From JAFGGG01 sp964634205 (GTDB taxonomy: Bacteria; Spirochaetota; Spirochaetia; SZUA-6; RPPD01): a DNA stretch of 64,000 nt. The notes under the pieces are model-generated. The model did not search any database. It saw only the letters and a program-made list of their open reading frames with translations, and was not told where the DNA came from. This document shows, in pieces, positions 51,862 to 60,482 of this stretch; position 1 is the first letter of the stretch; each line of letters starts with the position of its first letter. The stretch covers positions 62,001 through 126,000 of the forward strand of contig CAZWKE010000002.1 in the NCBI GenBank assembly GCA_964634205.1, read 5' to 3'. The translations under genes were made by a program, and so were the position numbers.

Positions 51862-52106
51862 ACCCGTATGTCATTGTAGCATACAAGACTCGAAGAGGAT
51901 ACAGACAGATGGGTTTTTTTTAGTGCGGTGAAGCTTGTAGGAAAAGCAAAATAAAAGCAGGTATCTTCCCGAAAAATCCCCACTGTCATCAAGCACTTGT
52001 TTACTGCCCAAAATACAAGGCGGGATATGTGCCCCACTATGTCTTTGTCGATCCATCCCCCAGGTCCACGGTTAGTACCACTAAATAAACAAAAAGGTCC
52101 GCAGCA

Positions 52107-52529
52107 CTACACTCGTTTCAGCAGGGCAATAACGGCTTTACTTCCCATTTCCAACGCGTAGTCCAAAGCGGTCTTATTTCCATTATCACGGATATCAATA
52201 CGGGCACCGGCAGCCAGCAGCATGCTGACCGTTTCCAGTCGTTTACTTCCTCCGCCCAGGGCATAGAGATCGTCACGTTCTACCACAGCCATCATCAATG
52301 CCGTGGCGCCGCCGTTATCCTGCATATTTACGTCGGCGTTTTCCCTGAGTAAAAGCTCGACAATATCATTATGCCCCCAGTAAGCGGCCATCATCAGCGC
52401 GGTTTCACCGAAATTCCCGCGCGCGTTTACATCCACGCCGCGCATGACAAGCAGTTCGATAATTTGTTTGTGGCCCCACTGCGCGGTATCGAGCAGTACC
52501 TTCTGATCAAGTGTTTCTTTTATCTGCAT
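52107..52529 (-). CDS. Small ankyrin-repeat protein
   Basis: 140 residues, AAGGAGGAG upstream of the ATG. Four ankyrin repeats (GETALMMAAYWGHNDIVELL, ATALMMAVVERDD, KTALDYALEMGSKAVIALL). No signal peptide, unlike the large ankyrin lipoprotein at 2898, so cytoplasmic. Two inverted repeats lie just upstream. Of the 245 bases 51862-52106 downstream I can say nothing. Confidence 0.8.
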   Translation of the reverse strand: MQIKETLDQKVLLDTAQWGHKQIIELLVMRGVDVNARGNFGETALMMAAYWGHNDIVELLLRENADVNMQDNGGATALMMAVVERDDLYALGGGSKRLETVSMLLAAGARIDIRDNGNKTALDYALEMGSKAVIALLKRV

Positions 52530-52560
52530 AACTTAACTCCTCCTTCATACATACGTTACG

Positions 52561-52623
52561 AATTGTTTAAGGTAACAATTATCACGGAAACGAGTTTTTC
52601 CAATCATACTTTAGTATGATTGG
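52561..52623. promoter_or_regulatory. Two inverted repeats upstream of the small ankyrin gene
   Basis: AATTGTT-TAAGGT-AACAATT (52561-52580) and CCAATCATAC-TTTA-GTATGATTGG (52600-52623), both perfect. On the minus strand they lie 30-95 nt before the ankyrin ATG. They lack T-runs and look more like operators than terminators. Confidence 0.45.
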
Positions 52624-52765
52624 AGGGTTATAAAGAGAAATCTATAAAACGGATGATATTTTCCTAAAATTGAAGGTGGGCGCGAAAACGAAAGGATACG
52701 TTCGCGGGTTGCCGTTTAACCAAAGTATTTATGAGAGTGTGGGAATAACAATTGAGTAAGATTTG

Positions 52766-52806
52766 AAAAAAAGCCCGGCAGCTTTTCGCGTTATCGGGCT
52801 TTTTTT
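52766..52806. terminator. Terminator of ssrA (usable in both directions)
   Basis: AAAGCCCG and CGGGCTTT pair around a ~16-nt loop, with A-run on one side and T-run on the other, directly after the ssrA 3' end. Confidence 0.85.
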
Positions 52807-53149
52807 GGAGGTGGCGGGAATCGAACCCGCGTCCTGAGGTGAGTTTCAAAAGCATCTACAAGTTTAGCTACCTTTTTAAGGTTCGGCCGGTATGACGCAA
52901 GGTAACAAGCCTACACCGGCTATATCCTGCACCATAAGTCCCTTATAGACAGCAGGGCTTCTACAAAGCAAGTCCCGTTTTCTGACAAGTACACCGGCAC
53001 TCGGAACAGCGCCCCGGGTACCCGTAGCCGACTTACGCGGCTAAAGCCAAATTATCGTTGGCAGTTAAAAGGTTGCCGTTTTTTAAGAGATCGACACTCT
53101 ACTTGCAGCTCCTGACCCAACAGTCCCCAGTCGAAACCAGGTCACCCCC
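52806..53149 (-). ncRNA. ssrA: Transfer-messenger RNA (tmRNA)
   Basis: 5' end GGGGGTGACCTGGTTTCGAC and 3' end GGGTTCGATTCCCGCCACC form the tRNA-like domain: the first seven bases pair with CACCTCC (one G-U), the T-arm reads GGTTCGATTCC, and the discriminator is A. CCA is not encoded. The internal open frame gives the tag ANDNLALAA, ending in TAA, with the usual ALAA end seen by ClpXP. It rescues stalled ribosomes together with SmpB, whose gene ends up 69 nt upstream on the same strand. Confidence 0.97.
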
Positions 53150-53217
53150 TTCTCTTCATGCGGCAGGCTGCCGCTGTCAAATAACAATGTATGATGATGC
53201 GGCCGGAAACCGCACCC

Positions 53218-53685
53218 TCATTTATTTCTGAACTCACGTTCCATGTCCAGTTTAAGATCACGCCTTTTGATGGTCTCCCTTTTATCGACAAGTTTTTTGC
53301 CTTTGCCGATTCCCAACTCCAGTTTTACCATACTCTTTTTAAGATAAAAACGCAACGGCACCAACGTCAAGCCCTTCTCCCTGACTTTACGCTGCAGCCG
53401 TTTTATCTCACGTTTATGAACCAAAAGCCTTCTTTGCCGGTCCGGATCATGATTAAAACGGTTTCCGAACTCGTATGGCGTGATATGCAAACCGGTCAGC
53501 CAGAGTTCATTGTTTTCGATTTTTGCGTAACAATCACTGTAAGAAAACCTGCCTGCCTTCAGGGATTTTACTTCGGTTCCTTGCAGTTCAATCCCGCATT
53601 CCAGTGACTCTGAAACCGAGTAATGAAACTTTGCTTTTTTGTTTACGGCAAGTGTTTTTTCGGATAATTTCTTTTCGCCGGCCAT
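53218..53685 (-). CDS. smpB: SsrA-binding protein SmpB
   Basis: 155 residues from ATG 53685 (KTLAVNKKAKFHYSVSESLE, CGIELQGTEVKSLKAGRFSY, LHITPYEFGNRFNHDPDRQR, RKLLVHKREI-like). Basic C-terminal tail KKLVDKRETIKRRD. Binds tmRNA and takes it to the ribosome. Start overlaps the SUMF1 gene stop (TGATG), so the two are coupled. Confidence 0.97.
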   Translation of the reverse strand: MAGEKKLSEKTLAVNKKAKFHYSVSESLECGIELQGTEVKSLKAGRFSYSDCYAKIENNELWLTGLHITPYEFGNRFNHDPDRQRRLLVHKREIKRLQRKVREKGLTLVPLRFYLKKSMVKLELGIGKGKKLVDKRETIKRRDLKLDMEREFRNK

Positions 53686-55406
53686 CACCGCCTCACAAGT
53701 ACAATCCGGAAACCGAGGAATCCGGTGCACCAGGAGGGCGGCTGTGAGCCTCTGGTATAAAAATGGAGTTCGCTTTGCTGGTTTGCCCATGAACCGCCGC
53801 GGACTACTTTTAAGGCACCGTTTGTTATACCTGCCTCGGCCGCGGTATTCACTTCCGGATTGTATGATGTAACCAAATAAGAAACGGGTGCATACCAGTT
53901 TTCACACCACTCCCATACATTTCCCGCCATATCGCGTAAACCGAACCGGTTTGGTAAGGATGAACCGACTCGTCCCGGGCCCTGGATAGTATCTTTGAAA
54001 AATATCGATCCCCGGGCAGGGGCTCCACCCTGTATCCCGCCGGTTGCGGCCCACTCCCACTCACTTTCCAGCGGAAGGCGCGCCTTCAATCCCGGAACGG
54101 ATTTCTCTACCTTGCCCGTAAACCATTCGCAAAAGGCTTTGGCCGCAAAGTAAGAAACGTGCGTAACGGGCAGCTCGCCTTGTCCGGCCGGAAAAGTATC
54201 GTTCTGCCAGTCTTTCAGGTACTGGCCGTCCGCAAGCTTCCCGGCGACCAGGGTGTCTCTTTGTGACGGTTTCCATCCCGGGTTTTCATCGATAAAAGCC
54301 TTAAACTGCCTGTTCGAGATTTCGTTTTCGCTGCAGTAAAAGGCATTCACCGCTACGGGATGGGGCAGCAGCATGAGGGTGGTCGGATCGGCCAGAACAT
54401 CATTTTCGTCGTTTTTCCCCATAACAAACTCTCCGCCCGGTACGGGGACAAAGTGAATTCCGGAGATAAAACGGTCTGGGCCCAAAGCGGCCTTTGTCCT
54501 GGTTCTATACGCGGCAAGAAAATCATTATAATGCTTTCTGATTTTTTTGAACCACGGGGAATCCAGAAAACCGTATTTGGTGCCCTTTTCCCGCGCAATC
54601 TCTGTTTCCGGCTGCGGTTTCTTTCCGATTTCCGTGGGAGCGTATACCGGAAGCACGTTGAAAATCCAAAAGGGAAGGTTTTGGTATTGTTTGGATAACG
54701 CCAAATAGTCCTTTGCCAGTTTCACCAGGGTTGCCTGGGTAAAAACACTGTTCCCGCTTTCTAAAATCGCGTAGGCAAGGAAGAGCTCCCGCGCCAAATA
54801 GGGAGATTGGGTATAGGATACGGCCTGTTTCAGGAAAGCGGCAAGCTTGGTTCTGTCCGCCTGGTCTGTGCTTCCCCGAATACTTTCGGCGGCCTCACTG
54901 AGTATGGGCGGCAGCTGGTAATTGGCCGAGAAATCCTTGATCATGGCCCAACCCGCAAAATCAGCCAATGTGCCGGAGGTAAGCCCGTCCATGTCAGCGG
55001 CGGCGATATCAGTGTGTATGCTTTCTCTGCGCGGTAAAAACGGCAGGGCAAAGACAAATCCTCCCACCTTGCGTTCCATATGCACGGTTTTATAAAACGG
55101 CCGTTTGAGTTCAATATTTCTTGTCCCCTGTTTTACCAGTACTTCGCAAGGGGTGACTCCCACCTTCTTGCCGTCGATCCATACTCCCGCCTGTACGGGA
55201 CTTGTCTTGAAGGTGATATAAGTGCCTCCCGCAATGATCCCCGGCAGGAAAAAAATAACAAATATCAGGGCCAAAAGAATAAACCCGTACAAAACAGTCA
55301 GGTATGTCCCCGGTGCGACATTGCCGATCGGTTTCAGCGTAACCGTTACCTCTGAAATATCGATATGCTTTTCTTTATGCTGTTGTTTGTTGCTCTTCCA
55401 AAACAT
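53685..55406 (-). CDS. Membrane-anchored PEGA plus SUMF1/FGE-sulfatase domain protein
   Basis: 573 residues from ATG 55406. One membrane helix (VLYGFILLALIFVIFFLPGII, about 40-60), a PEGA-like domain (TFKTSPVQAGVWIDGKKVGV, VTPCEVLVKQGTRNIELKRP), a helical middle, and a C-terminal formylglycine-generating-type domain from about 345 (FVPVPGGEFVMGKNDENDV, PVTHVSYFAAKAFCEWF, LPLESEWEWAA, GNVWEWCENW, VVRGGSW). The active Cys pair of true FGE is not obvious, so it is more likely a ligand-binding or structural relative. Exposed to the periplasm. Divergent from the second signal peptidase. Confidence 0.8.
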   Translation of the reverse strand: MFWKSNKQQHKEKHIDISEVTVTLKPIGNVAPGTYLTVLYGFILLALIFVIFFLPGIIAGGTYITFKTSPVQAGVWIDGKKVGVTPCEVLVKQGTRNIELKRPFYKTVHMERKVGGFVFALPFLPRRESIHTDIAAADMDGLTSGTLADFAGWAMIKDFSANYQLPPILSEAAESIRGSTDQADRTKLAAFLKQAVSYTQSPYLARELFLAYAILESGNSVFTQATLVKLAKDYLALSKQYQNLPFWIFNVLPVYAPTEIGKKPQPETEIAREKGTKYGFLDSPWFKKIRKHYNDFLAAYRTRTKAALGPDRFISGIHFVPVPGGEFVMGKNDENDVLADPTTLMLLPHPVAVNAFYCSENEISNRQFKAFIDENPGWKPSQRDTLVAGKLADGQYLKDWQNDTFPAGQGELPVTHVSYFAAKAFCEWFTGKVEKSVPGLKARLPLESEWEWAATGGIQGGAPARGSIFFKDTIQGPGRVGSSLPNRFGLRDMAGNVWEWCENWYAPVSYLVTSYNPEVNTAAEAGITNGALKVVRGGSWANQQSELHFYTRGSQPPSWCTGFLGFRIVLVRR

Positions 55407-55471
55407 ACGCCAGATTATAGATTGAGTATGATGCCTTGTCAACCTGATTCGAATTATGTTATGGTAAATCC

Positions 55472-56515
55472 ATGACATGGCAAGAATGGCAACAAAGCGT
55501 ACAACAAAAAACCGAGGCGGTCCTTACCTGGAATAAGCGCCGCCGCTTACGGAAAAAAGAAAAACAAAAAAAGAAAAACCAGATCCTGGACTGGATTGAA
55601 GCCCTGCTGTGGGCGGCATTGTTTGTCCTGATTTTAAACCAGTATTTTCTGCAGGCCTATGCCATTCCCAGCGGTTCTATGTTGGATACCATACAACTGG
55701 AAGACAGGATGTTCGTGAACAAGCTGATCTATGGACCGGAACTGCTTCCGGGTGTAGGGAAACTGCCCGGCTTCGCAAAACCCCGGCGTGGCGATATCAT
55801 CATTTTTGAAAACCCTAATTATGAGCAGGATATGGGACGAAAGGTGGGGGCGGTAGAGCAGCTTTTTCATCGGCTTGTCTATATGCTGACCTTTTCACTG
55901 GTAAACCTGGATGTCAAACCCGATGGGAACGTTGCGCATCACTTCCTGGTAAAGAGACTGATCGGAGCACCGGGGGACCGTATTCGTCAGGTTTACGGAA
56001 AAATGCAGATAATGCCCGCCGCGGACAACAGCTGGCATAGTGAACAAGAGATGATCGAAAAGCCTTTGGGCAGGAACTATATCAAAAAATATATCCCGTA
56101 TGATATGTATCCTGCAATTTACACCTACATCCAAATCGGGGTGTACAACAGCCGGGGCCTGCCGGTGCCGAAGCTTTCCGCCGATACACTGGAGAAGTTT
56201 AAGCGGCTGGAGCAGAAGCTGCAGCAGGATACCAACCGAAACCTTTTAATGGGCTTTCTGATGACCGATTATGAGGTAAAGGCGTTAAAAAATAATTTTT
56301 ATTTTAAACTTATGCCCTATGATGCGAAATACTACCCTTTATGGGCCAAGTACCGTCTCGGCTGGTATATCTCGCCGAACAGGCTGTTTCCGATGGGGGA
56401 CAACAGGGACGAATCCTATGATGCTCGGTACTTTCATCCCGTGCAGTTGGAGAAACTTCTGGGGAAGGCCGCCTTCCGCTTCTGGCCGCTGAACAGAATC
56501 GGGGGAGTGGAATAA
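55472..56515 (+). CDS. lepB: Type I signal peptidase (second of three)
   Basis: 347 residues. Same N-terminal style as the copy at 32076 (MTWQEWQQSVQQKTEAVLTW, basic run, one helix at about 41-60). Catalytic Ser S69 in IPSGSMLD, Lys in HHFLVKRLIGAPGD, and FPMGDNRDESYDARYFHPV. A long insertion (about 200-290) between the Lys and GDNR boxes is probably in the periplasmic cap. Followed after 7 nt by a third signal peptidase gene. Paralogues may divide substrates among the many lipoproteins and exported proteins. Confidence 0.93.
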   Translation: MTWQEWQQSVQQKTEAVLTWNKRRRLRKKEKQKKKNQILDWIEALLWAALFVLILNQYFLQAYAIPSGSMLDTIQLEDRMFVNKLIYGPELLPGVGKLPGFAKPRRGDIIIFENPNYEQDMGRKVGAVEQLFHRLVYMLTFSLVNLDVKPDGNVAHHFLVKRLIGAPGDRIRQVYGKMQIMPAADNSWHSEQEMIEKPLGRNYIKKYIPYDMYPAIYTYIQIGVYNSRGLPVPKLSADTLEKFKRLEQKLQQDTNRNLLMGFLMTDYEVKALKNNFYFKLMPYDAKYYPLWAKYRLGWYISPNRLFPMGDNRDESYDARYFHPVQLEKLLGKAAFRFWPLNRIGGVE

Positions 56516-56522
56516 ACCTTAT

Positions 56523-57284
56523 ATGCTGGGGTCTTACGAACAGTACCGTACAACCACAGACGCCTACTCAATTAAAAGTATTTTTAAATTTCTTGTTAAA
56601 CTGCTGCTTGTCCTGTGCATTCTGTTTATATTTATTTCGGGTTTTATCGCGGATACCTACCGTATAGGGTCACTTTCCATGAGTCCGTCACTAACCAAGG
56701 GTGATATGCTGGTTACGTCTCCGCTGGTATACGGTACATACAGCAGTCTTTTTGGATTCCGATTCCCCGGGCTTTCCCTGCCGCACAGAGGGGATGTTGT
56801 GGTGATAAAAACACACGCCGTTTCCCCCCGGCCCTTTTTCTCCGAGCTTATAAAGCCTTTCCTGGCATTCTTCCGTCTGGAAAGCGCGGTCACCCCCCAT
56901 GATGCGGCGGGGCATCCCATTAATGAGTACGAAATAAAACGGATTGTGGGTATACCCGGTGACGCGGTTAAAATCGAACACTTTACCGTCTATATAAAAC
57001 CCAAAGGCAGGACGGCGTTCATCGAAGAAAAACAGCTTGCGGGAAATAAATACAAAATAAATAACGAGTTTGCCGGTCATGCCTACCCGGCGGGCTGGGA
57101 AAATCGGCTCCCCTTTTCAGGGAATATGCAGGAGATTATTCTTGGTCCGGATGAGTATTTTGTACTCGGCGACAACCGCCTGTTGTGGAGCGATGCCCGT
57201 TTTTTCGGGCCGGTAAAGCTTGATTCCATAGTAAGCAAAGTGGTGTTGCGCTACTGGCCTTTTGAGAAATTCGGTGGGCTCTGA
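56523..57284 (+). CDS. Type I signal peptidase (third of three)
   Basis: 253 residues, more divergent. One helix (LVKLLLVLCILFIFISGFI), catalytic Ser in IGSLSMSPSLTKGD, Lys in YEIKRIVGIPGDAV, and FVLGDNRLLWSDARFFGPV. Shorter than its neighbour and lacks the basic coiled head. Likely co-transcribed with the second peptidase and hemW. Confidence 0.88.
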   Translation: MLGSYEQYRTTTDAYSIKSIFKFLVKLLLVLCILFIFISGFIADTYRIGSLSMSPSLTKGDMLVTSPLVYGTYSSLFGFRFPGLSLPHRGDVVVIKTHAVSPRPFFSELIKPFLAFFRLESAVTPHDAAGHPINEYEIKRIVGIPGDAVKIEHFTVYIKPKGRTAFIEEKQLAGNKYKINNEFAGHAYPAGWENRLPFSGNMQEIILGPDEYFVLGDNRLLWSDARFFGPVKLDSIVSKVVLRYWPFEKFGGL

Positions 57285-57303
57285 TTTTTTTTCGCTTTCC
57301 ACA

Positions 57304-58488
57304 GTGAAACAGTTATCACTCTATATTCATGTCCCGTTTTGTACTCATAAATGCGCATACTGTGATTTTTTTTCAACAGACGCCGCGGATAACGCGACTA
57401 TTGAGACGATCATCAGTGAGACCCTTCTGCAGACGGAGTATTTCTTACAGCTTCTTGATCCGCAGGAGGTTGTGAGCGTCTATATCGGCGGGGGAACTCC
57501 CAGCAGTATTGCCTGTGAGCAGTTCAGGACGCTTTTGCGGAACCTGTCCGCCCTCGGCGTACGTCCGACAAGGGAATATACAGTGGAGGCCAACCCGGAA
57601 ACACTGGATGAGGAATTCTTAAAAATTTGTGATACTGCGGGGGTAACGCGTCTGAGTCTGGGCATACAGAGTTTTCATCATACACTGCGCAGCGCAATCG
57701 GCAGAACCGTCTCCGACCGGGACATAGACAGAGCACTCCGGCTTGTCGCAAAGAAATGGCGCGGTGAGCTGAATCTGGACATCCTTACCGGTCTGCCCGG
57801 AGAAACACTGCGGCAGGCCCGAAGCGATATAACACGGGCGTTGTCATATGCCCCTTCCCATGTTTCCTGCTATACGCTGACCGTGGAACCCGGTACCGGG
57901 CTTGATACACAGGTGAAGCGGGGGGCTGTGGTGCTGCCGGCCGGCGCTGAACAGGACCGGCTGTGGTTCGCGGCCGGGAAAATGCTTACTTTGGCAGGAT
58001 ATAACCATTATGAGATCTCCAATTTCGCGCGGCCGGGCAGGGAGAGTGTGCATAACCTCCGCTACTGGCTGCTGGAACCGTACCTTGGTGTGGGTCCCGC
58101 GGCCGTTTCCACCCTCCCGGGAAAAGACCATGGGGTGGTACGGATCAACAATCCGCGGGACCTGCAGGCTTTCCTCCGGGGGAAAACCTCATTTTGGGGC
58201 ATAACACAGGAAACGATACATCCCGATGAGCTGTTGTTTGAGCAGCTTATGCTTGGCTTCAGGTTGGAGCACGGGATCCCGGCAGCTCTTTTTCAAAAAC
58301 GCTTCGGCAGACCGTTACCGGAGCTCCTCCCGCGGCTTTGGGATTCGTGGCGCGGGAGGGGGTTGGTCGGACAGCGGCCAGGCGCATACTGTCTTACCCT
58401 GCGGGGCAGGCTTATACTCAATCGCCTGTTGCGCGAACTTTCCATGGACGGACCGGGGCCGGAAGAAATAAATGCAACCTGGCCCTGA
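57304..58488 (+). CDS. hemW: HemW-like radical SAM heme chaperone
   Basis: 394 residues from GTG 57304; a TTG at 57262 would overlap the upstream gene by 23 nt and give a longer N-terminus. LSLYIHVPFCTHKCAYCDFF holds C13xxxC17xxC20, and the CxF after it is the HemW mark rather than that of HemN. YIGGGTPS, VEANPETLD and RLSLGIQSFHHTLRSAIGR follow. HemW binds heme and helps insert it; it is not a coproporphyrinogen oxidase. The HemW C-terminal domain is present. Confidence 0.88.
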   Translation: MKQLSLYIHVPFCTHKCAYCDFFSTDAADNATIETIISETLLQTEYFLQLLDPQEVVSVYIGGGTPSSIACEQFRTLLRNLSALGVRPTREYTVEANPETLDEEFLKICDTAGVTRLSLGIQSFHHTLRSAIGRTVSDRDIDRALRLVAKKWRGELNLDILTGLPGETLRQARSDITRALSYAPSHVSCYTLTVEPGTGLDTQVKRGAVVLPAGAEQDRLWFAAGKMLTLAGYNHYEISNFARPGRESVHNLRYWLLEPYLGVGPAAVSTLPGKDHGVVRINNPRDLQAFLRGKTSFWGITQETIHPDELLFEQLMLGFRLEHGIPAALFQKRFGRPLPELLPRLWDSWRGRGLVGQRPGAYCLTLRGRLILNRLLRELSMDGPGPEEINATWP

Positions 58489-58535
58489 CCAAAAGCACCC
58501 CCCCTGTATATGCAGCAGAGTATGTCTTCGGCGGG

Positions 58536-58573
58536 AGTTCTCAATTGCCCCCCTCCGGGGCAAAATGAGAACT
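58536..58573 (+). terminator. Strong hairpin between hemW and yebC
   Basis: AGTTCTCA pairs with TGAGAACT and GCCCC with GGGGC, about 16 bp of stem in 38 nt with a small internal bulge, 48 nt after the hemW stop. There is no T-run, so it may end transcription weakly or shield the transcript end. Confidence 0.45.
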
Positions 58574-58594
58574 GCCGGTACCGGAGGTTTCGCC

Positions 58595-58622
58595 TTGACA
58601 TCGAATCTGGGGATATGATAAT
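58595..58622 (+). promoter_or_regulatory. Promoter of the yebC-ruv operon
   Basis: TTGACA (58595-58600), 16-nt spacer, GATAAT (58617-58622), 23 nt before the yebC ATG, which has AAGGAGAT in front. Confidence 0.7.
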
Positions 58623-58645
58623 TTGAGAACAGATAAGGAGATCCT

Positions 58646-59374
58646 ATGTCAGGACACAGCAAGTGGGCTTCAATAAAGCATAAAAAGGGTGCCGCCGACG
58701 CCAAACGGGGCAAACTGTTTACCAAGATCATAAAAGAGATAATTATCGCCGCGCGCCTGGGCGGCGGAGACCTGGAGGCCAATCCGCGCCTGCGGACCGC
58801 GGTACTCAAGGCAAAATCCGCCAATATGCCCAAAGATAATATTGAGCGGGCCATTAAAAAGGGAACGGGCGATCTTGACGGGGTTAATTACGAAGAGCTG
58901 GTCTATGAAGCGTACGGACCGGGCGGGGTGGCCCTGTTGATCGAAATCCTTACCGACAACAAAAACAGGACCGCAGCCGAGGTTCGGAATATTCTCTCCA
59001 AGGGCGGAGGAACGCTGGGAGAGAGCGGATGTGTTTCATACCTGTTCAAGCGCAAAGGCATAATAGCGTTTGAAGCATCCAACTATAAGGAAGACGATAT
59101 CCTGGCGGTTGCCCTGGAAGCAGGGGCCGAGGATATCAGTTCGGACCAGGAAACCATAGAGGTTATCTGTGAACCGGAGGATTTTGAGGGGGTGCTGGAA
59201 GCGCTGGGTAAGGCCGGGTTTGAACATGACATGGCCGAGGTGAATATGATCGCGGACGCAACCGTCAGCCTTGATAAGGATAAAACAGAAAAGGCCCTGA
59301 AATTGATTGAGATACTGGAAGATCACGATGACGTACAGAACGTGGCGACCAACCTCGATTTACCGGATGAATGA
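58646..59374 (+). CDS. yebC: YebC/PmpR-family protein
   Basis: 242 residues. MSGHSKWASIKHKKGAADAK starts the family, with NIERAIKKGTGD, YEAYGPGGVALLIE and the LGESGCVSYLFKRKG segment. YebC proteins have been described as transcription regulators and, more recently, as factors helping ribosomes past proline runs. First gene of an operon with ruvC, ruvA, ruvB and queA, a common bacterial order. Its stop overlaps the ruvC ATG. Confidence 0.97.
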   Translation: MSGHSKWASIKHKKGAADAKRGKLFTKIIKEIIIAARLGGGDLEANPRLRTAVLKAKSANMPKDNIERAIKKGTGDLDGVNYEELVYEAYGPGGVALLIEILTDNKNRTAAEVRNILSKGGGTLGESGCVSYLFKRKGIIAFEASNYKEDDILAVALEAGAEDISSDQETIEVICEPEDFEGVLEALGKAGFEHDMAEVNMIADATVSLDKDKTEKALKLIEILEDHDDVQNVATNLDLPDE

Positions 59375-59883
59375 AAACAATTATAGGCATAGATCCCGGT
59401 CTGAAAAACACCGGTTTCGGCATTATCAGGATCAGCAACAACAGTGCGGAACATATCGATCACGGGGTGATATCCACCCCGACGGAAGCTGCAAAGGGCA
59501 GCCGGCTTGAATGTATTCACAAGACCATTACGGGACTGGTAGAAAAATATAAACCCGAAGAGGCCGGGATCGAAGAAATATTTTTTGCCAAAAATCTAAA
59601 AAGCGCAATTCCCGTGGCCCAAGCCATTGGGGTAATTCTCTGCGCGCTTTCGCTTATGAATGTAACAACCTTTTCATATACTCCGCTGGAAGTAAAACGC
59701 GGGGTGGTCGGCAGGGGCCGGGCCGAAAAAGAACAGGTACAGGAGCTTGTCCGCATCATTTTGGGGTTGCGGGAGGTACCGCAGCCGGACCATGCGGCCG
59801 ACGCATTGGCCGTAGCCTTATGCCATGCACACAGCCTTACCTTGAGAAACTTTATGAAAACGGGGGAGGGCCGGGGTGTTTAA
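59371..59883 (+). CDS. ruvC: Holliday junction endonuclease RuvC
   Basis: 170 residues. First catalytic Asp in IGIDPGLKNTGFG, Glu in AGIEEIFFAKN, and the last acid pair in QPDHAADALAVALCHAH, so the four acidic residues are present. Cuts Holliday junctions made and moved by RuvAB. Overlaps yebC by 4 nt and ruvA by 8 nt. Confidence 0.97.
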   Translation: MKTIIGIDPGLKNTGFGIIRISNNSAEHIDHGVISTPTEAAKGSRLECIHKTITGLVEKYKPEEAGIEEIFFAKNLKSAIPVAQAIGVILCALSLMNVTTFSYTPLEVKRGVVGRGRAEKEQVQELVRIILGLREVPQPDHAADALAVALCHAHSLTLRNFMKTGEGRGV

Positions 59884-60478
59884 CAGTATCAGCGGAACAA
59901 TCAGCTTTAAAGGCAGCCAAAGCATTTACATCTGTACCGGGGGAATCGAGTGGGAGCTGTTTGCCACAGCCCAGTCACTAAAGGATTTTCCGCCCGCCGG
60001 ACAGGAAACAAGGGCATTCGTTTTTTTGTATCACCGGGAGGATCAGATGCGGTTGTACGGGTTTTCATGCCGGGAGGAACGCTCACTTTTTTTGGACCTG
60101 CTGAAAGTGGGTGGGCTGGGGCCCAAGCTGGCAATAAAGATCCTCTCCGCCATCACCTATTCGGCGTTTATCACGGCCCTGGAAAAAGAGGACCTGAATA
60201 CTTTGTCCTCCCTGCCGGGACTGGGAAAAAAGACGGCCCAGAAAGTGCTGCTTGTCCTACAGGGGAAGCTTAAAAAACCGGACGAGCCGGACCGGGCCGC
60301 GGATCTTAACGAGGACATCATTAATGCCCTGATCGGGATGGGCTTTGACAAGAAATTATCGCGTGAAGCGGTTATAACCGCCGGTAAGGAACTCCAATCC
60401 GATGAACTCTCCGGAGAAGAGCTGGATAAGGAGTTGTTTACCAGGGCACTGGGGATCGCCGGACGGAAGAAGGCGTAA
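59876..60478 (+). CDS. ruvA: Holliday junction DNA helicase subunit RuvA
   Basis: 200 residues from GTG 59876. N-terminal OB fold (MFNSISGTISFKG), two HhH motifs (VGGLGPKLAIKIL and LPGLGKKTAQKVLL) that grip the junction, and a C-terminal domain III (DIINALIGMGFDKKLSREAV) that binds RuvB. Stop 4 nt before ruvB ATG. Confidence 0.97.
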   Translation: MFNSISGTISFKGSQSIYICTGGIEWELFATAQSLKDFPPAGQETRAFVFLYHREDQMRLYGFSCREERSLFLDLLKVGGLGPKLAIKILSAITYSAFITALEKEDLNTLSSLPGLGKKTAQKVLLVLQGKLKKPDEPDRAADLNEDIINALIGMGFDKKLSREAVITAGKELQSDELSGEELDKELFTRALGIAGRKKA

Positions 60479-60482
60479 CAGT

